The notes under the pieces were generated by a model. It was given only the letters and a program-made list of their open reading frames with translations, ran no database searches and was not told the origin of the DNA. A program made the position numbers and the translations under genes. From positions 186,001 to 250,000 of the forward strand of contig NZ_VLLA01000008.1 in the NCBI RefSeq assembly GCF_007830635.1: 64,000 bases of DNA, in the 5' to 3' direction. The DNA comes from Bradyrhizobium huanghuaihaiense. GTDB taxonomy: Bacteria > Pseudomonadota > Alphaproteobacteria > Rhizobiales > Xanthobacteraceae. Position 1 is the stretch's first letter. Each line of letters begins with the position of its first letter. This document shows positions 1-9,153 of this stretch, in pieces.

Positions 1-520
1 CGTTTCCGGACCAGTGCGCGTAGACGACATCCAGCTGCTGCCAGTCGTTGGCGCAGTTGTCGGCGCCGGAGGGGCATGCATTCCTGAACCGAGCAGCTTC
101 ATCGGCGAGCCGCTCGACCCGGTCGCTGTGCCGGTGCAGTTTGCAACGAGTGCAGACGAACGAGAGAGGGAAGGGGACGTACCCAACCCGATCCGGCACT
201 TGGAATGCGAGATCCCCGAAGCGGACTCGAACAGCGTCGTCGCTAATGACGCGTCCGTCCACGGCCAGGTTCAACGGTACGTCATGCCGGAGGTTCGTGC
301 CTCGCCTGGCCCTCGTTGCCCAAGCCTCGAAATATTCCTGGATCTGCTCGGAGATCATGCGCTGCGTGTTGGGGCGCAGTTCGTCTCCAGCCGTCCTATT
401 GCCCGGGCTCGGCAGCGCAAAACATGCTCCAGACCCGCCCTCGAATGTAAAGAGGCTGTGCGGTGCATAGGCGGTCGCAAGCTGTCCACGCGACCTTTGC
501 ATCGTATCGGGCTTGCTCAT
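1..520 (-). CDS. drmB: DrmB-like (DUF1998) protein, N-terminal part, cut by the window edge
   Basis: The reading frame starts at an ATG at 518-520 that overlaps the helicase stop by 4 bases (ATGA) and stays open for 173 codons to the left edge. The N-terminus (residues about 11-36: RGQLATAYAPHSLFTF then GGSGACFALP) resembles the start of DrmB proteins. A CTRC pair near residues 122-125 followed by two more cysteines (CPSGADNC) about 25 residues later looks like a zinc-binding knuckle, and the segment ends with WQQLDVVYAHWSG. Known: DrmB contains DUF1998, is a core DISARM subunit and works with DrmA, usually encoded directly after it as here. The DUF1998 domain itself would lie beyond the edge, so the call rests on position and N-terminal resemblance. 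Confidence 0.6.
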   Translation of the reverse strand, partial: MSKPDTMQRSRGQLATAYAPHSLFTFEGGSGACFALPSPGNRTAGDELRPNTQRMISEQIQEYFEAWATRARRGTNLRHDVPLNLAVDGRVISDDAVRVRFGDLAFQVPDRVGYVPFPLSFVCTRCKLHRHSDRVERLADEAARFRNACPSGADNCANDWQQLDVVYAHWSGN

Positions 521-3500
521 GGGTTTTGTCCCGTGTCTGCACCGCTGTCGAGTTCGCTGTAGGCGCCACGCCTTCCGAGTGCGACGCCGCGGTTACGGAT
601 CATGGAGATGGCGTCGGTCAACTGTTCTTCCGTAATCGCCTTGTTCGTCTGCGAACGGCGGCTGCCTTCGATCCGTCCCTGAACGTCCACATCCCGGAGG
701 CTAGTCATCGGTCGCATAAGGTCGGTGTTGGTGGCCTTCCAGAAATCGTTGAGGCTGCCGGTGTAGTTCTTGCTGTCAAGCACCTGCCGAATGCGCTCAA
801 CTTCGGAACGGGCGAGATTGCTGTAATATTCCGGATTGGTAGGCGACCCGATCGGAGCTCCGATGCCGATGGCGGCGCCGACGAAGCGGACGCAATCGTC
901 GAACTCCTGACGGGAACGCAGCAGCCTGGCCGCGGCCTCCACCGTGGAGGGAAGCGCCACTGGGCCCTTCTGATCGTCGGGCGCGGGAAGGAAGCGTTCG
1001 TTGTGCCTCACGCCGGCGAGCCAGGTCTGCACCATTGAAGGGATGGTCCGCTTGATGGCGCGATCAGCCCATCGTTCGACTGCGGGCGGAGAAATCATCC
1101 GCTCAAGAAGTCGATGGAAAGATTCATGGACCTCCACGATGAACCGGTCTCGCCGGGTCTGCGGAATGGGAATTAGCAGCGAAAAGCCGACGTGCGTGCG
1201 CCCGACGCGGGACGATGCCTGGATGTACTCGGCGATGTCCGACGGCATGCCCGCGAAGGCCATCGCGTTAAAGAATTCCACGTCCACGCCGTGCGAGATC
1301 GCCGATGTGGCCACGATTCCACGCAGCGCCGTGGAGATGTCATCGGCCATCGGATCGAAACTCGACTCCGCTTTGCGGATGACGCCCTGAATGTCGGCGA
1401 TATCCACGCCGCCCGAGATCAGCTCCATGGAGAAGTCGGTGAGGGCGTATTGCACGCCCATGGCGGCATGGACTTCCCGCACCTCGGTTTCCAGCGCCGA
1501 GAGGATCTGATCGCCACCTTTCTTGTTGGTTACGTACGTGAGCTCGATGCGATGCAGATCGACCAGTTGCGCCAGCCGGTCGTATCGGCCGTCCTGCGCG
1601 GCTGACCGGAGAGCCGCAACCCGCCGCTCCGACCACGGTGCCGTCGAGACGCAGGATATCATCTCTTCCGCCGCCCTCATTTGCCGCGTCGGGTCGGTCG
1701 CGCTCAGGTCGCGCTGCCATCTCGTTATCGTCGCCGCATGTGCCGCCAGAACGGACAATGTCGTGACCGTGTGAAGCCGGCCATTGGTCATGAGGCTCGC
1801 GTAGACGCGGCCCCAAGGGGCAGCGAGCTCCAACCCGCGAGGTGTGATCCCGGAAGCAGCCCTCGCCCCTGCTGCGTCGCCCTCAGGCTCGAAAGTGGCC
1901 ATTCGGGTGTAGAAGCCTTCGTGAAGGGCCGGACCGGGATGCGGAAACTGGACAACTCTGCGCTGGTAAAGTGCGCGCGTGTGCTTGGCGACGTCGGCCG
2001 CCGTGGCTGTCGCGCCGATGACGTGAGGAAGGCGGGGCCGGCCCGGCGCCGATGGCACCTCCACCACACGATTTCCTAACAAGGGCGCCAAGCGCGTCAA
2101 CCATTGAAAGAGGGCCGTCTCGAAGATGCCGCCGAACGTGCCGAGGCTCTCCTCGAGAAGGTGCATCTCGTCCTGGACGATCAGGCTCGGAAACGGATCG
2201 AAGAAAACCTCTTCTCCGGACCGAAACGAAGGTGCCACTCGTCTGTAGTCCGCCGGCGTCTCGTTCGGTTGGGGGCTGCCAACCATGTGCAGCAGCCCCA
2301 AGGGGCCACCCTGCACGTACCGGGCCATGCCGAACATGCCCGCGACTTTATCGATCGTGCTGACATTCTGGCCGAGGAGGGCCAGCTTGTCGATCGTGCC
2401 GAGCAGCACGGACGGTGCGGCCCGGTAGACGTCCGTGTCGATCATCAGGAACGGGAGCGGCTCGGCTTGGCCCTGCCGGTCGCTCGTCTCCACATTCCAT
2501 TCGCACCGGGTGTTGAAGCAGACGATGCCCAGTCGATTGTGCCGCTCGGGGTAGAGCCGCAAGCCCGTGTCGCGCGCCGAGTTGCAGAATGGACAGCGGG
2601 GTAGCTTGTTCCAGGCCGCGTTTGCTGTGACGTATTCCCGGTCCGCCTTTTCCTGTCCGTCGAGGATCGCCTGTTCGTCTCGGGCGCGCGGACTGCCCAC
2701 GACGGGAATGCACCTCATCTCGTCCGACAAGGTGCCCAATCTCGTTTCGGTGGTATTCGGCGTATTTCCGCTGCCTACCCAGAAGCCGACCTCGAACGGT
2801 GCGCCCCCCACCCCTTCGCGACGCCGAACCATCTCCGCCTTGGCCAGCAGCCGGGCGAGGCGCTGCGCCTGCTGCACGGTCAAAAGGCGTAACGGATAGT
2901 GCATCATGGCCGTGACGCCGCGCGCCTTTCCGCGCAGGCGATCGATGAAGAGCGCGAAGACGAGCACGCCGAAGAAAGCCTCGGTCTTGCCGCCGCCGGT
3001 CGCCATGTAGAGAAGGCTTGCGGCATCTTCATCGAAGGCAGCATCGAACTCGTCCGCGTATGCAGGAACGCGCGAGGCGAAGGTCGGCACGTGCGCGAGC
3101 ACGAATGCGAGCTGGAATAGACGCCAGCCGGGCCTCTGATCCTGCGACGCCGGGTTTGCTCCCGCAAAGGTCCGGTTGAGGAGTAGCCACGCTCGGTACG
3201 GGATCGCGGCCGGAGACCCTGCGTCGCTGCGCCAAGCCTGTTGCGATCGAGCGACGAGGCGGATTCCTTTTCTGATCCGATCCGCCTCGCGGCGCCAGGC
3301 CTGCAGGTCGTCTTCGAACCTCGTCCGTTGCGCAGCCTCGTCCGCTTCCGTCCCCTGCTCGCCCGGTTGAGTGATGGCAGTGGTTCTTGCCACCCGATCG
3401 ATCCAGCGATCCATCTCGGCTGTGAGCGCCTCGAGCGAACCGATTGCGGTATCGGCGGAGGAGAGGGCCTCATATTGAGTGACAACGTCCGAAATCTCGG

Positions 3501-4770
3501 TCGCCTTGGTGCGCGGCAACACGAAGCGCGGCATCCAGGTGGTACGAAGCCTACGGTGTTCCTCGAAGGTGCCGAGATCTTCGACGCCTCCATTGACGCC
3601 GATCGCCGGCATCGTCATGAAGCCGGCCAGATGATAACTGCGGCGGACGCGCTCTAGGCGCATCGGACCCAAGGCGTCGAACGGAATGTCGACCGCGAGA
3701 GCAACGCCGAAAAGCCCGGACTCCTGCGCGGAGTCGTTCTCCTGCAGGTTCTCCAGCGCGATCCGCACGGAGAAAGCTCCATCGACCAGCGGGTCTGGCA
3801 GAGCCTGAGCGAGCACCTGGATATCGAAATCCGGTACGAGGTCAGCCTCGGCCGGAGGTCGCGCGCGCGCATCGGTGAGGAAGCGCTCCCAGTTCTCCCT
3901 CGACCAGAACGCCTCGGATGGAGGATTCAATTTCCGCCAGGCGTTCGCCTTGCCTTCCTCGGTTGCCAGCCAGCTTCGATAGGAAGTCTTGATCGCGGTC
4001 TCGAGCACCTGCTTGTATGCCAACGAAGCGGTGGTCCAGGCCGCCGGGTTGCACGGCAGCGGGAGCGTCAGTGGTTCCAGAGGTACCGCCAATCTGATCC
4101 ACTTCTGCGGCACGTCGTATCGCTGCGACACTGCGCTCGGAATCCGAAGTCGTTCGGCGCCCGTCGGAGCGAGAGGGTCGGTGACTCCGGTATCGGGCTG
4201 TGCGTCGTCGATCTCCGGATTGTCGCCGACCGGGGGAGGGAGAGCCTCGCGAGGCAGCGCAACGCCCATCGCTAAATGGACCTCGCGGGATATCTGCGAT
4301 CGAATGCGAAAGCGCTCGCTGGAAGACGCGCCTTGGGGAATCTCGGCCTGCGCCCTTTGGCGGATTTGATCCCTGATCTGCGTCTTGGCGGCCTGACTGA
4401 AGCCGGGCGGCGGTATGAGCCATCCGTTTCGCGCGAAGAGTTCGTCGGTCGTAGGCAGCGCGCGCACGTAGCAGCTAAAAACCGGTTGGATGACGAGAGC
4501 GCCAGCAGTGCTTGGCAGAATCCGGAAGTCGAGCCCGTGCGTAGCGATCCGGATGTCGCTGGATTCGTCGTCGCCGTTCTCGTCGAGGCGGGGCAGAATA
4601 AAACCGCTCGAAAGCTTTCGCGCGGGGCGGTCGCCTACGACGATCCTGCCGAATTCGCCGTCGCCGCTGACAGCTTGACGTGTGCGCTCCAGCACCGCGT
4701 CGCAGACCGCCTCCTTCAGCTCTTGCCGGTCGTCGGCAGACATGTCGGCCACAGCAGTCGGTTCAGCCAT
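517..4770 (-). CDS. drmA: DrmA-type DISARM helicase (1417 aa)
   Basis: Large superfamily 2 helicase. Walker A is ATGGGKTE near residues 590-597, followed by a long conserved stretch (DRLRGKARGVTAMMHYPLRL). A four-cysteine knuckle (CPFC ... CFNTRC) spans about 726-756. Motif II reads DEMH near 867-870, in the context IVQDEMHLLEESLGTFGG that resembles the IQDELHLI...GPLGT segment of DrmA proteins. Motif III is GATAT near 919-923, and motif VI is QASSRVGR near 1184-1191. Known: DrmA is the DISARM helicase; with DrmB it binds and unwinds DNA and licenses restriction of incoming phage DNA. The gene overlaps its upstream neighbour by 8 bases and its downstream neighbour by 4, so the operon is translationally coupled. 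The length is at the upper end for the family, with about 580 residues before the helicase core. Confidence 0.82.
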   Translation of the reverse strand: MAEPTAVADMSADDRQELKEAVCDAVLERTRQAVSGDGEFGRIVVGDRPARKLSSGFILPRLDENGDDESSDIRIATHGLDFRILPSTAGALVIQPVFSCYVRALPTTDELFARNGWLIPPPGFSQAAKTQIRDQIRQRAQAEIPQGASSSERFRIRSQISREVHLAMGVALPREALPPPVGDNPEIDDAQPDTGVTDPLAPTGAERLRIPSAVSQRYDVPQKWIRLAVPLEPLTLPLPCNPAAWTTASLAYKQVLETAIKTSYRSWLATEEGKANAWRKLNPPSEAFWSRENWERFLTDARARPPAEADLVPDFDIQVLAQALPDPLVDGAFSVRIALENLQENDSAQESGLFGVALAVDIPFDALGPMRLERVRRSYHLAGFMTMPAIGVNGGVEDLGTFEEHRRLRTTWMPRFVLPRTKATEISDVVTQYEALSSADTAIGSLEALTAEMDRWIDRVARTTAITQPGEQGTEADEAAQRTRFEDDLQAWRREADRIRKGIRLVARSQQAWRSDAGSPAAIPYRAWLLLNRTFAGANPASQDQRPGWRLFQLAFVLAHVPTFASRVPAYADEFDAAFDEDAASLLYMATGGGKTEAFFGVLVFALFIDRLRGKARGVTAMMHYPLRLLTVQQAQRLARLLAKAEMVRRREGVGGAPFEVGFWVGSGNTPNTTETRLGTLSDEMRCIPVVGSPRARDEQAILDGQEKADREYVTANAAWNKLPRCPFCNSARDTGLRLYPERHNRLGIVCFNTRCEWNVETSDRQGQAEPLPFLMIDTDVYRAAPSVLLGTIDKLALLGQNVSTIDKVAGMFGMARYVQGGPLGLLHMVGSPQPNETPADYRRVAPSFRSGEEVFFDPFPSLIVQDEMHLLEESLGTFGGIFETALFQWLTRLAPLLGNRVVEVPSAPGRPRLPHVIGATATAADVAKHTRALYQRRVVQFPHPGPALHEGFYTRMATFEPEGDAAGARAASGITPRGLELAAPWGRVYASLMTNGRLHTVTTLSVLAAHAATITRWQRDLSATDPTRQMRAAEEMISCVSTAPWSERRVAALRSAAQDGRYDRLAQLVDLHRIELTYVTNKKGGDQILSALETEVREVHAAMGVQYALTDFSMELISGGVDIADIQGVIRKAESSFDPMADDISTALRGIVATSAISHGVDVEFFNAMAFAGMPSDIAEYIQASSRVGRTHVGFSLLIPIPQTRRDRFIVEVHESFHRLLERMISPPAVERWADRAIKRTIPSMVQTWLAGVRHNERFLPAPDDQKGPVALPSTVEAAARLLRSRQEFDDCVRFVGAAIGIGAPIGSPTNPEYYSNLARSEVERIRQVLDSKNYTGSLNDFWKATNTDLMRPMTSLRDVDVQGRIEGSRRSQTNKAITEEQLTDAISMIRNRGVALGRRGAYSELDSGADTGQNP

Positions 4771-7468
4771 TGTCGCCCTCGAACGCTACCTTGTTGACGT
4801 CCTCGATCACGTCGACCGCCTCCATGACCTGCTGCCAAAGCCCTTGCATCGACTTCCAGATGCCTGCGGACTCCGGATCCAGCACGAACTGGACGACGCG
4901 CTGATTGAACAAATGGCCTTCCTGAGCCCGATACGAACGGGCGGGAAGCACGGCGAACCTCCAATAGAGCGACGACAGGCTCTCCTCGACGCCGACGGCC
5001 TCCATGAAAAGGCGAAATCTAGGCCAATCGCGTGCGGCCCCCGGTGCACGGCTGCCCTCCACTGTCGTCCGGGCAACATCCGCCTTCAGCCAACGCTTGA
5101 TGTTGTTGATCTCGTCTCCGGTCGACGGGTCAATGGCGTGCATCTTGGTAAGCACGTTGCGCGCCTTGCTGGTCGTAGAATCGCCCGGCGTCTTCGCATA
5201 GATGTCCGCGATGTGGCTGTGATACGCCGCGAGCTGCTGTTGGCTCTTTCTCGAACCGGCGATCGCCAGACGCAGCGGCTCGCGGATGGAAGCGTCCAGC
5301 ACCAGGATCCGCTGGCCGGGTTGCACTTCTCGAGCCTGTATCCTCTCGAAGGGACGGAGCTCACCCGGCGAGAGAAGCAGAATTTCGCCGCCGGGACGAT
5401 AGTCCAGACGCAGACCGCTCTGCATGGTAAGCTGGATCACCTCGCCGCGATAGGCCTCATCGGCCTGGGTCAGGTCGACCTCGCGCTCCTTGATCACGCT
5501 CGCCACACTGAACTCGGCTTCGGCATGATCCAGCGACTCGTCGGATCCGCCCCGCTTCAAGGCGGAGACGAGCAGCTTCGCTCGAGCCGCGAAAGACTGG
5601 AAGGCGGATAGGGACTCGATCGATGATAACTCCGCCGAAAGCAGCGCGCTGCCGGCGGCGTCGCCGAGAAGGTAGCAAGTCTTCAGTCGGCTCTTTGTCG
5701 TAAGAAGCGCTTGTACAGCTTCCGACGTCGGGCCTACCACGATCAGGCGTGCCGGAGAGACCACTGCCAAGTGGGTTGCCAGGCTTCGGTGATCGACGAC
5801 CGTGCAGCGGTAGCCGACGGCGCGGTCGGACGCCATGAACACCTCGGCGACGCGACGGTCGGCGAGCGAGACGGTCGTTCTCGGCGAGTCCATCTCCGGG
5901 TTGGCGAGCAATTCCGCCAACTTTGCAGCGACCGGAGTGTCCTTCTCCCAATCCGCCACCTTAGCCTCGATCTTCTGGACGGCTTTCTTGATGTCGCCGG
6001 CGAAGACCGGATGCAGCTCGCCGGCGGCGATCAGGTCCGAAAGGACCATCTTGGGGCGGAACAGCGCCCGAAGCGCCGCATCGAACTCGCCGTCTTCGTC
6101 GTAGATGATGTCGGCGATGTCCCTGGCGTCCGTCAACCCGAGCGGAAGGGAGGCGCAGCGCCTGACGAAGGCGAGCACGCGAGAAACGGACTCGGCGGCA
6201 CGCGGCGCTCCTTCATCCCGCATCCGGCGTCCGAGAGCGACAAGTTCCTTCCGCAGAGGCGCGAGAGAGGCATCCTTGATGTCTGCCTGGAACGAGATCG
6301 GAGGCAGCTCGGCCGGCATATCGGGCGCTTCCCCGAGCAACATCGGGCTTTCCAGGTACAGCCCGATCTGCAGGGCTTTCACCCTCGGCCGTCGCATCTC
6401 GGCATGATTCTTGAGCAGCCGGAACGCCCGCCGATGGATGAACGACTCCTCCGCCACGACGAGAACCCCGGGTCTCCTGCCCTCGACGCCATCGAGGGCA
6501 GTCAATAGGGCGTCGAGTCTCCGTTCCCAATCGTCCTCGATTTCCGATCGTCCGATGCGCGTCAGGTCGGCGACGATCAGGTCCAGCCCATGCCGTCGGA
6601 TGCGTTCGGACCCGAGATAGCGCGTGAATCCCTCCGCTGCCTGCACCGGAGGCAGACCTAGCAGCGCGAAGGGCGTGCGGGTCGGGTCTCCGATGGCGCC
6701 GACGTGCTCGACCAAGCCTGCATTCGGTTCGCCCATCGACGTGTACTTTCGCACGCGACGCAGGACTTGGTCGGGAGCCACCTGATATGCGCTGGCGCCC
6801 TTTTTTCGGTCAGGAGCGAAGACCGACGTGGTCTCCAGCAGCGTCGGGCTCCGGATTACGATGGACTTGATGCTTGCAACTCTCGCAGCGCTGGGGCGGC
6901 TCTTCACAAGATCCTTGAGGCGCATCTCGAGCAAGCAGAGTGACTGATGCGCAAGCGTACCGGCCTGCCAGTCGCTCTTTTTCGGGTCGTTGTAGGCGGC
7001 GAGCGATGCGCGGCCGATGTCGTCCGGGGAAACCAGGATCGAGCGCGCTGCACGGAGGGCTCCCTCGCGCCAAGGCCAGTAACCAACGGTGGCATGGGCT
7101 AGGCGCCCCGACGCACGCGCCTCCCTGAGGAAAATGCAGGCGGGCACGAAGCCGCCACCTGGCCTTGAGGGCCAGGCAATGATCGCTCTGTCAGCAGCGT
7201 CCTTAACGGTATCGAAAGCGGCCTCGATGAGCGGTCTGCCGGCATCTATCGACATCCAGTTGGTCGGGTCGGCGGTCGTGGAGTACCTGACGGGCGTGGC
7301 TGTAGAAACGCCAGGTCGCAGCAGTTGCGTGGCCGGGGCGGGTGCGCGAGCGGATTGCAGCAGAATGCGGGCGCGCTCGGCTTGTGCGCGCGACTGTTCC
7401 TGCCTGGCGAGCGGGTTTAGGTCCCGGTTAGAGCGCCCGAACCTATCGTTGTGGTTCCTGGGTTTCAT
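4763..7468 (-). CDS. Unknown 901-aa protein in DrmE position of a DISARM-like operon
   Basis: I do not recognise a catalytic domain. The N-terminal 60 residues are basic and low-complexity. Two hydrophobic strands followed by acidic residues (LDLIVADLTRIG near 295-306 and RPGVLVVAEES near 332-342) and a third (ARLIVVGPTSEAV, C-terminal half) recall the strand pattern of an ATPase/helicase-like fold, but no Walker A motif is seen. The start codon overlaps the methyltransferase stop by 4 bases and the stop overlaps the drmA start by 8, so it is made with both. Known: in class 2 DISARM the gene directly before drmA is drmE, a long protein of unknown function. Inference: this is a distant DrmE counterpart or a replacement for it. 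Confidence 0.6.
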   Translation of the reverse strand: MKPRNHNDRFGRSNRDLNPLARQEQSRAQAERARILLQSARAPAPATQLLRPGVSTATPVRYSTTADPTNWMSIDAGRPLIEAAFDTVKDAADRAIIAWPSRPGGGFVPACIFLREARASGRLAHATVGYWPWREGALRAARSILVSPDDIGRASLAAYNDPKKSDWQAGTLAHQSLCLLEMRLKDLVKSRPSAARVASIKSIVIRSPTLLETTSVFAPDRKKGASAYQVAPDQVLRRVRKYTSMGEPNAGLVEHVGAIGDPTRTPFALLGLPPVQAAEGFTRYLGSERIRRHGLDLIVADLTRIGRSEIEDDWERRLDALLTALDGVEGRRPGVLVVAEESFIHRRAFRLLKNHAEMRRPRVKALQIGLYLESPMLLGEAPDMPAELPPISFQADIKDASLAPLRKELVALGRRMRDEGAPRAAESVSRVLAFVRRCASLPLGLTDARDIADIIYDEDGEFDAALRALFRPKMVLSDLIAAGELHPVFAGDIKKAVQKIEAKVADWEKDTPVAAKLAELLANPEMDSPRTTVSLADRRVAEVFMASDRAVGYRCTVVDHRSLATHLAVVSPARLIVVGPTSEAVQALLTTKSRLKTCYLLGDAAGSALLSAELSSIESLSAFQSFAARAKLLVSALKRGGSDESLDHAEAEFSVASVIKEREVDLTQADEAYRGEVIQLTMQSGLRLDYRPGGEILLLSPGELRPFERIQAREVQPGQRILVLDASIREPLRLAIAGSRKSQQQLAAYHSHIADIYAKTPGDSTTSKARNVLTKMHAIDPSTGDEINNIKRWLKADVARTTVEGSRAPGAARDWPRFRLFMEAVGVEESLSSLYWRFAVLPARSYRAQEGHLFNQRVVQFVLDPESAGIWKSMQGLWQQVMEAVDVIEDVNKVAFEGDNG

Positions 7469-9153
7469 GCCGCCCTACGACCTGATGCAGGGCTCTGGGT
7501 CATCGAGTAGGCGAGCTCGACCGCGGTTTCGAAGTCGTTCGTTTTCTTGATAGCGCTTCGCAGATGTTTGGGGCTAGGCAGCGGCAGATTGCGCAACGCA
7601 GCGATGGAAACGCTCGACGTGCCGCCCACCCGTCGGAAACGCTTGTCGACGGCATCGGTGTTCAGCAGCCTGACCAGCAGCGAGAGGTTGGCGCGGCCAT
7701 CCGGAACCAACGCGATGGTGTGGTTTTCGCAAACAAACCCCTTGTGCTTCTTTAGAACCTTGCGGGGAACGGCGGCGGCCACAAGTCGACGGGGCTGTCG
7801 ACTGTTGGTCGTGCGCTGCAGCAGGACGGACGGCTTGCGGATGATTCCGGAGTTCTCCTTTTCGTAGACGACAAAATCCGTGCCTCCATCGTCTTTGCTG
7901 CGCGGCAGACAAGCCTTTCCGGGTTTTATGTTCGTGCCCCAGAACAGCGGGAACGCTTTTCCCACCTTCTTCCCGCGCTGTAGACGCGCGGTCTCGCGAT
8001 TCCAAACGAACGATCCGGCTTTCGGTGTGACACCGTAATCCTTGAGGCGACCAAGGCAGTCTTCGAAGCCGATGTCTGCTCCCGGCAGGATCCATGGAGC
8101 CGTCAGAGCCGCGTCGTTCGTCGTCACGACTCCGTCTTCCGCGAACTTCCAATTCCGGTCGATTCGCCCGACCTTCGGGGCAAACGACTTCGTCGCCAAG
8201 CGCGAATTGCCCTTGATCCGGAAGATCGAAACACATGCGTCCTGCTGGACGTCGTGGAACACATCCTTGCGTTCGAGTACGTCGATGCGCAGCACGTCTG
8301 CCCGCATACGGATGTTCTCACGCAGCTTGTCGAACAACGGGCCTGAAATAAAACTCGACGGCGTCACGGTTGCGACAAGGCCGCCCGGCTTCGCCATCCG
8401 GAAAGCGAGGTCAATGAATAGCGCATAGCGATTGACATGGCCGGGCGCGCAGAAGTCGCGCCATTCGACAGGGATCTCGTTGCCTAGACCCAGAATCCGG
8501 CCGTAGGGCGGATTCACGAAGACTCCATCGTATTTTGCGACCTCGCTAACGGTCAGAGAGTCGCCGGTGCGAATAAGTCTCCTTTTGCTGCGCTGAGATC
8601 CGAGCCGGTCTTTCACCAGCGCCTCGCCCAAAAGGGCAAGATGGGGATCGATTTCGATGCCCGAAATTCTGGTCTTAATGTCGCCCGCAACGCAGCCGAG
8701 TTCCGTCATGCGGCCCGCGAGGCTTGATACGAATGCGGCGCCTCCCGCAGCCGGATCGACGACCCGCGCAGTCGTAAGATCCAGGTCGGCTTTCTCGGCT
8801 TGGCTGATGAGGTGGCGAACGATGGCCGGCGGTGTGAAATAGGTGGCTTTTTCACGCCTGGAGGACGTGCTCATCAGCAAGGTGTAGAAGGTGCTGATCC
8901 AGTAGTGACGGTCGTCTACATCGAGCTTGTTCATCTCGGCGCGAAGCGCTGCAGTCACCCTGCTATATCGAAGAGACGGCTCCTGAGGACTGCGTTCCAA
9001 CAGCGATAGAGTGAGGGCAAGACGGGTACGCGCTTGCAGATTATCAATCGTGGCGAACGCCGTCTCGATTTCGGAAATGGTGGCTCGAATGAGCGCCCGA
9101 ATTCTTTCGGGCGCCGCGTCTCGCGCCAAAAGATGCGCAACTTCTGCGACCAT
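7465..9153 (-). CDS. N6-adenine-type DNA methyltransferase of the DISARM-like operon
   Basis: First gene of the operon, 562 residues. It shows the order of an N-6 adenine methylase: a KATYFTPPAIVRHL segment near 102-115, SAM-binding motif I VDPAAGGAAF near 132-141, acidic motif GIEIDP near 165-170, and the catalytic NPPYG near 214-218. The C-terminal half (about 380-550) is probably a target-recognition domain of the Eco57I / type I M-like kind. Known: DISARM methylases mark self DNA; DrmMI is an adenine methylase in class 1 and DrmMII a cytosine-5 methylase in class 2. The protein is much shorter than the fused restriction-modification enzymes of this fold and shows no nuclease motif. It overlaps the next gene by 4 bases. 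Confidence 0.85.
   Translation of the reverse strand: MVAEVAHLLARDAAPERIRALIRATISEIETAFATIDNLQARTRLALTLSLLERSPQEPSLRYSRVTAALRAEMNKLDVDDRHYWISTFYTLLMSTSSRREKATYFTPPAIVRHLISQAEKADLDLTTARVVDPAAGGAAFVSSLAGRMTELGCVAGDIKTRISGIEIDPHLALLGEALVKDRLGSQRSKRRLIRTGDSLTVSEVAKYDGVFVNPPYGRILGLGNEIPVEWRDFCAPGHVNRYALFIDLAFRMAKPGGLVATVTPSSFISGPLFDKLRENIRMRADVLRIDVLERKDVFHDVQQDACVSIFRIKGNSRLATKSFAPKVGRIDRNWKFAEDGVVTTNDAALTAPWILPGADIGFEDCLGRLKDYGVTPKAGSFVWNRETARLQRGKKVGKAFPLFWGTNIKPGKACLPRSKDDGGTDFVVYEKENSGIIRKPSVLLQRTTNSRQPRRLVAAAVPRKVLKKHKGFVCENHTIALVPDGRANLSLLVRLLNTDAVDKRFRRVGGTSSVSIAALRNLPLPSPKHLRSAIKKTNDFETAVELAYSMTQSPASGRRAA

Noticed and set aside
517..4770. Type III restriction or generic DEAD-box helicase
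   Set aside because: The DEMH motif context, the cysteine knuckle, the long N-terminus and the gene neighbours fit DrmA much better.
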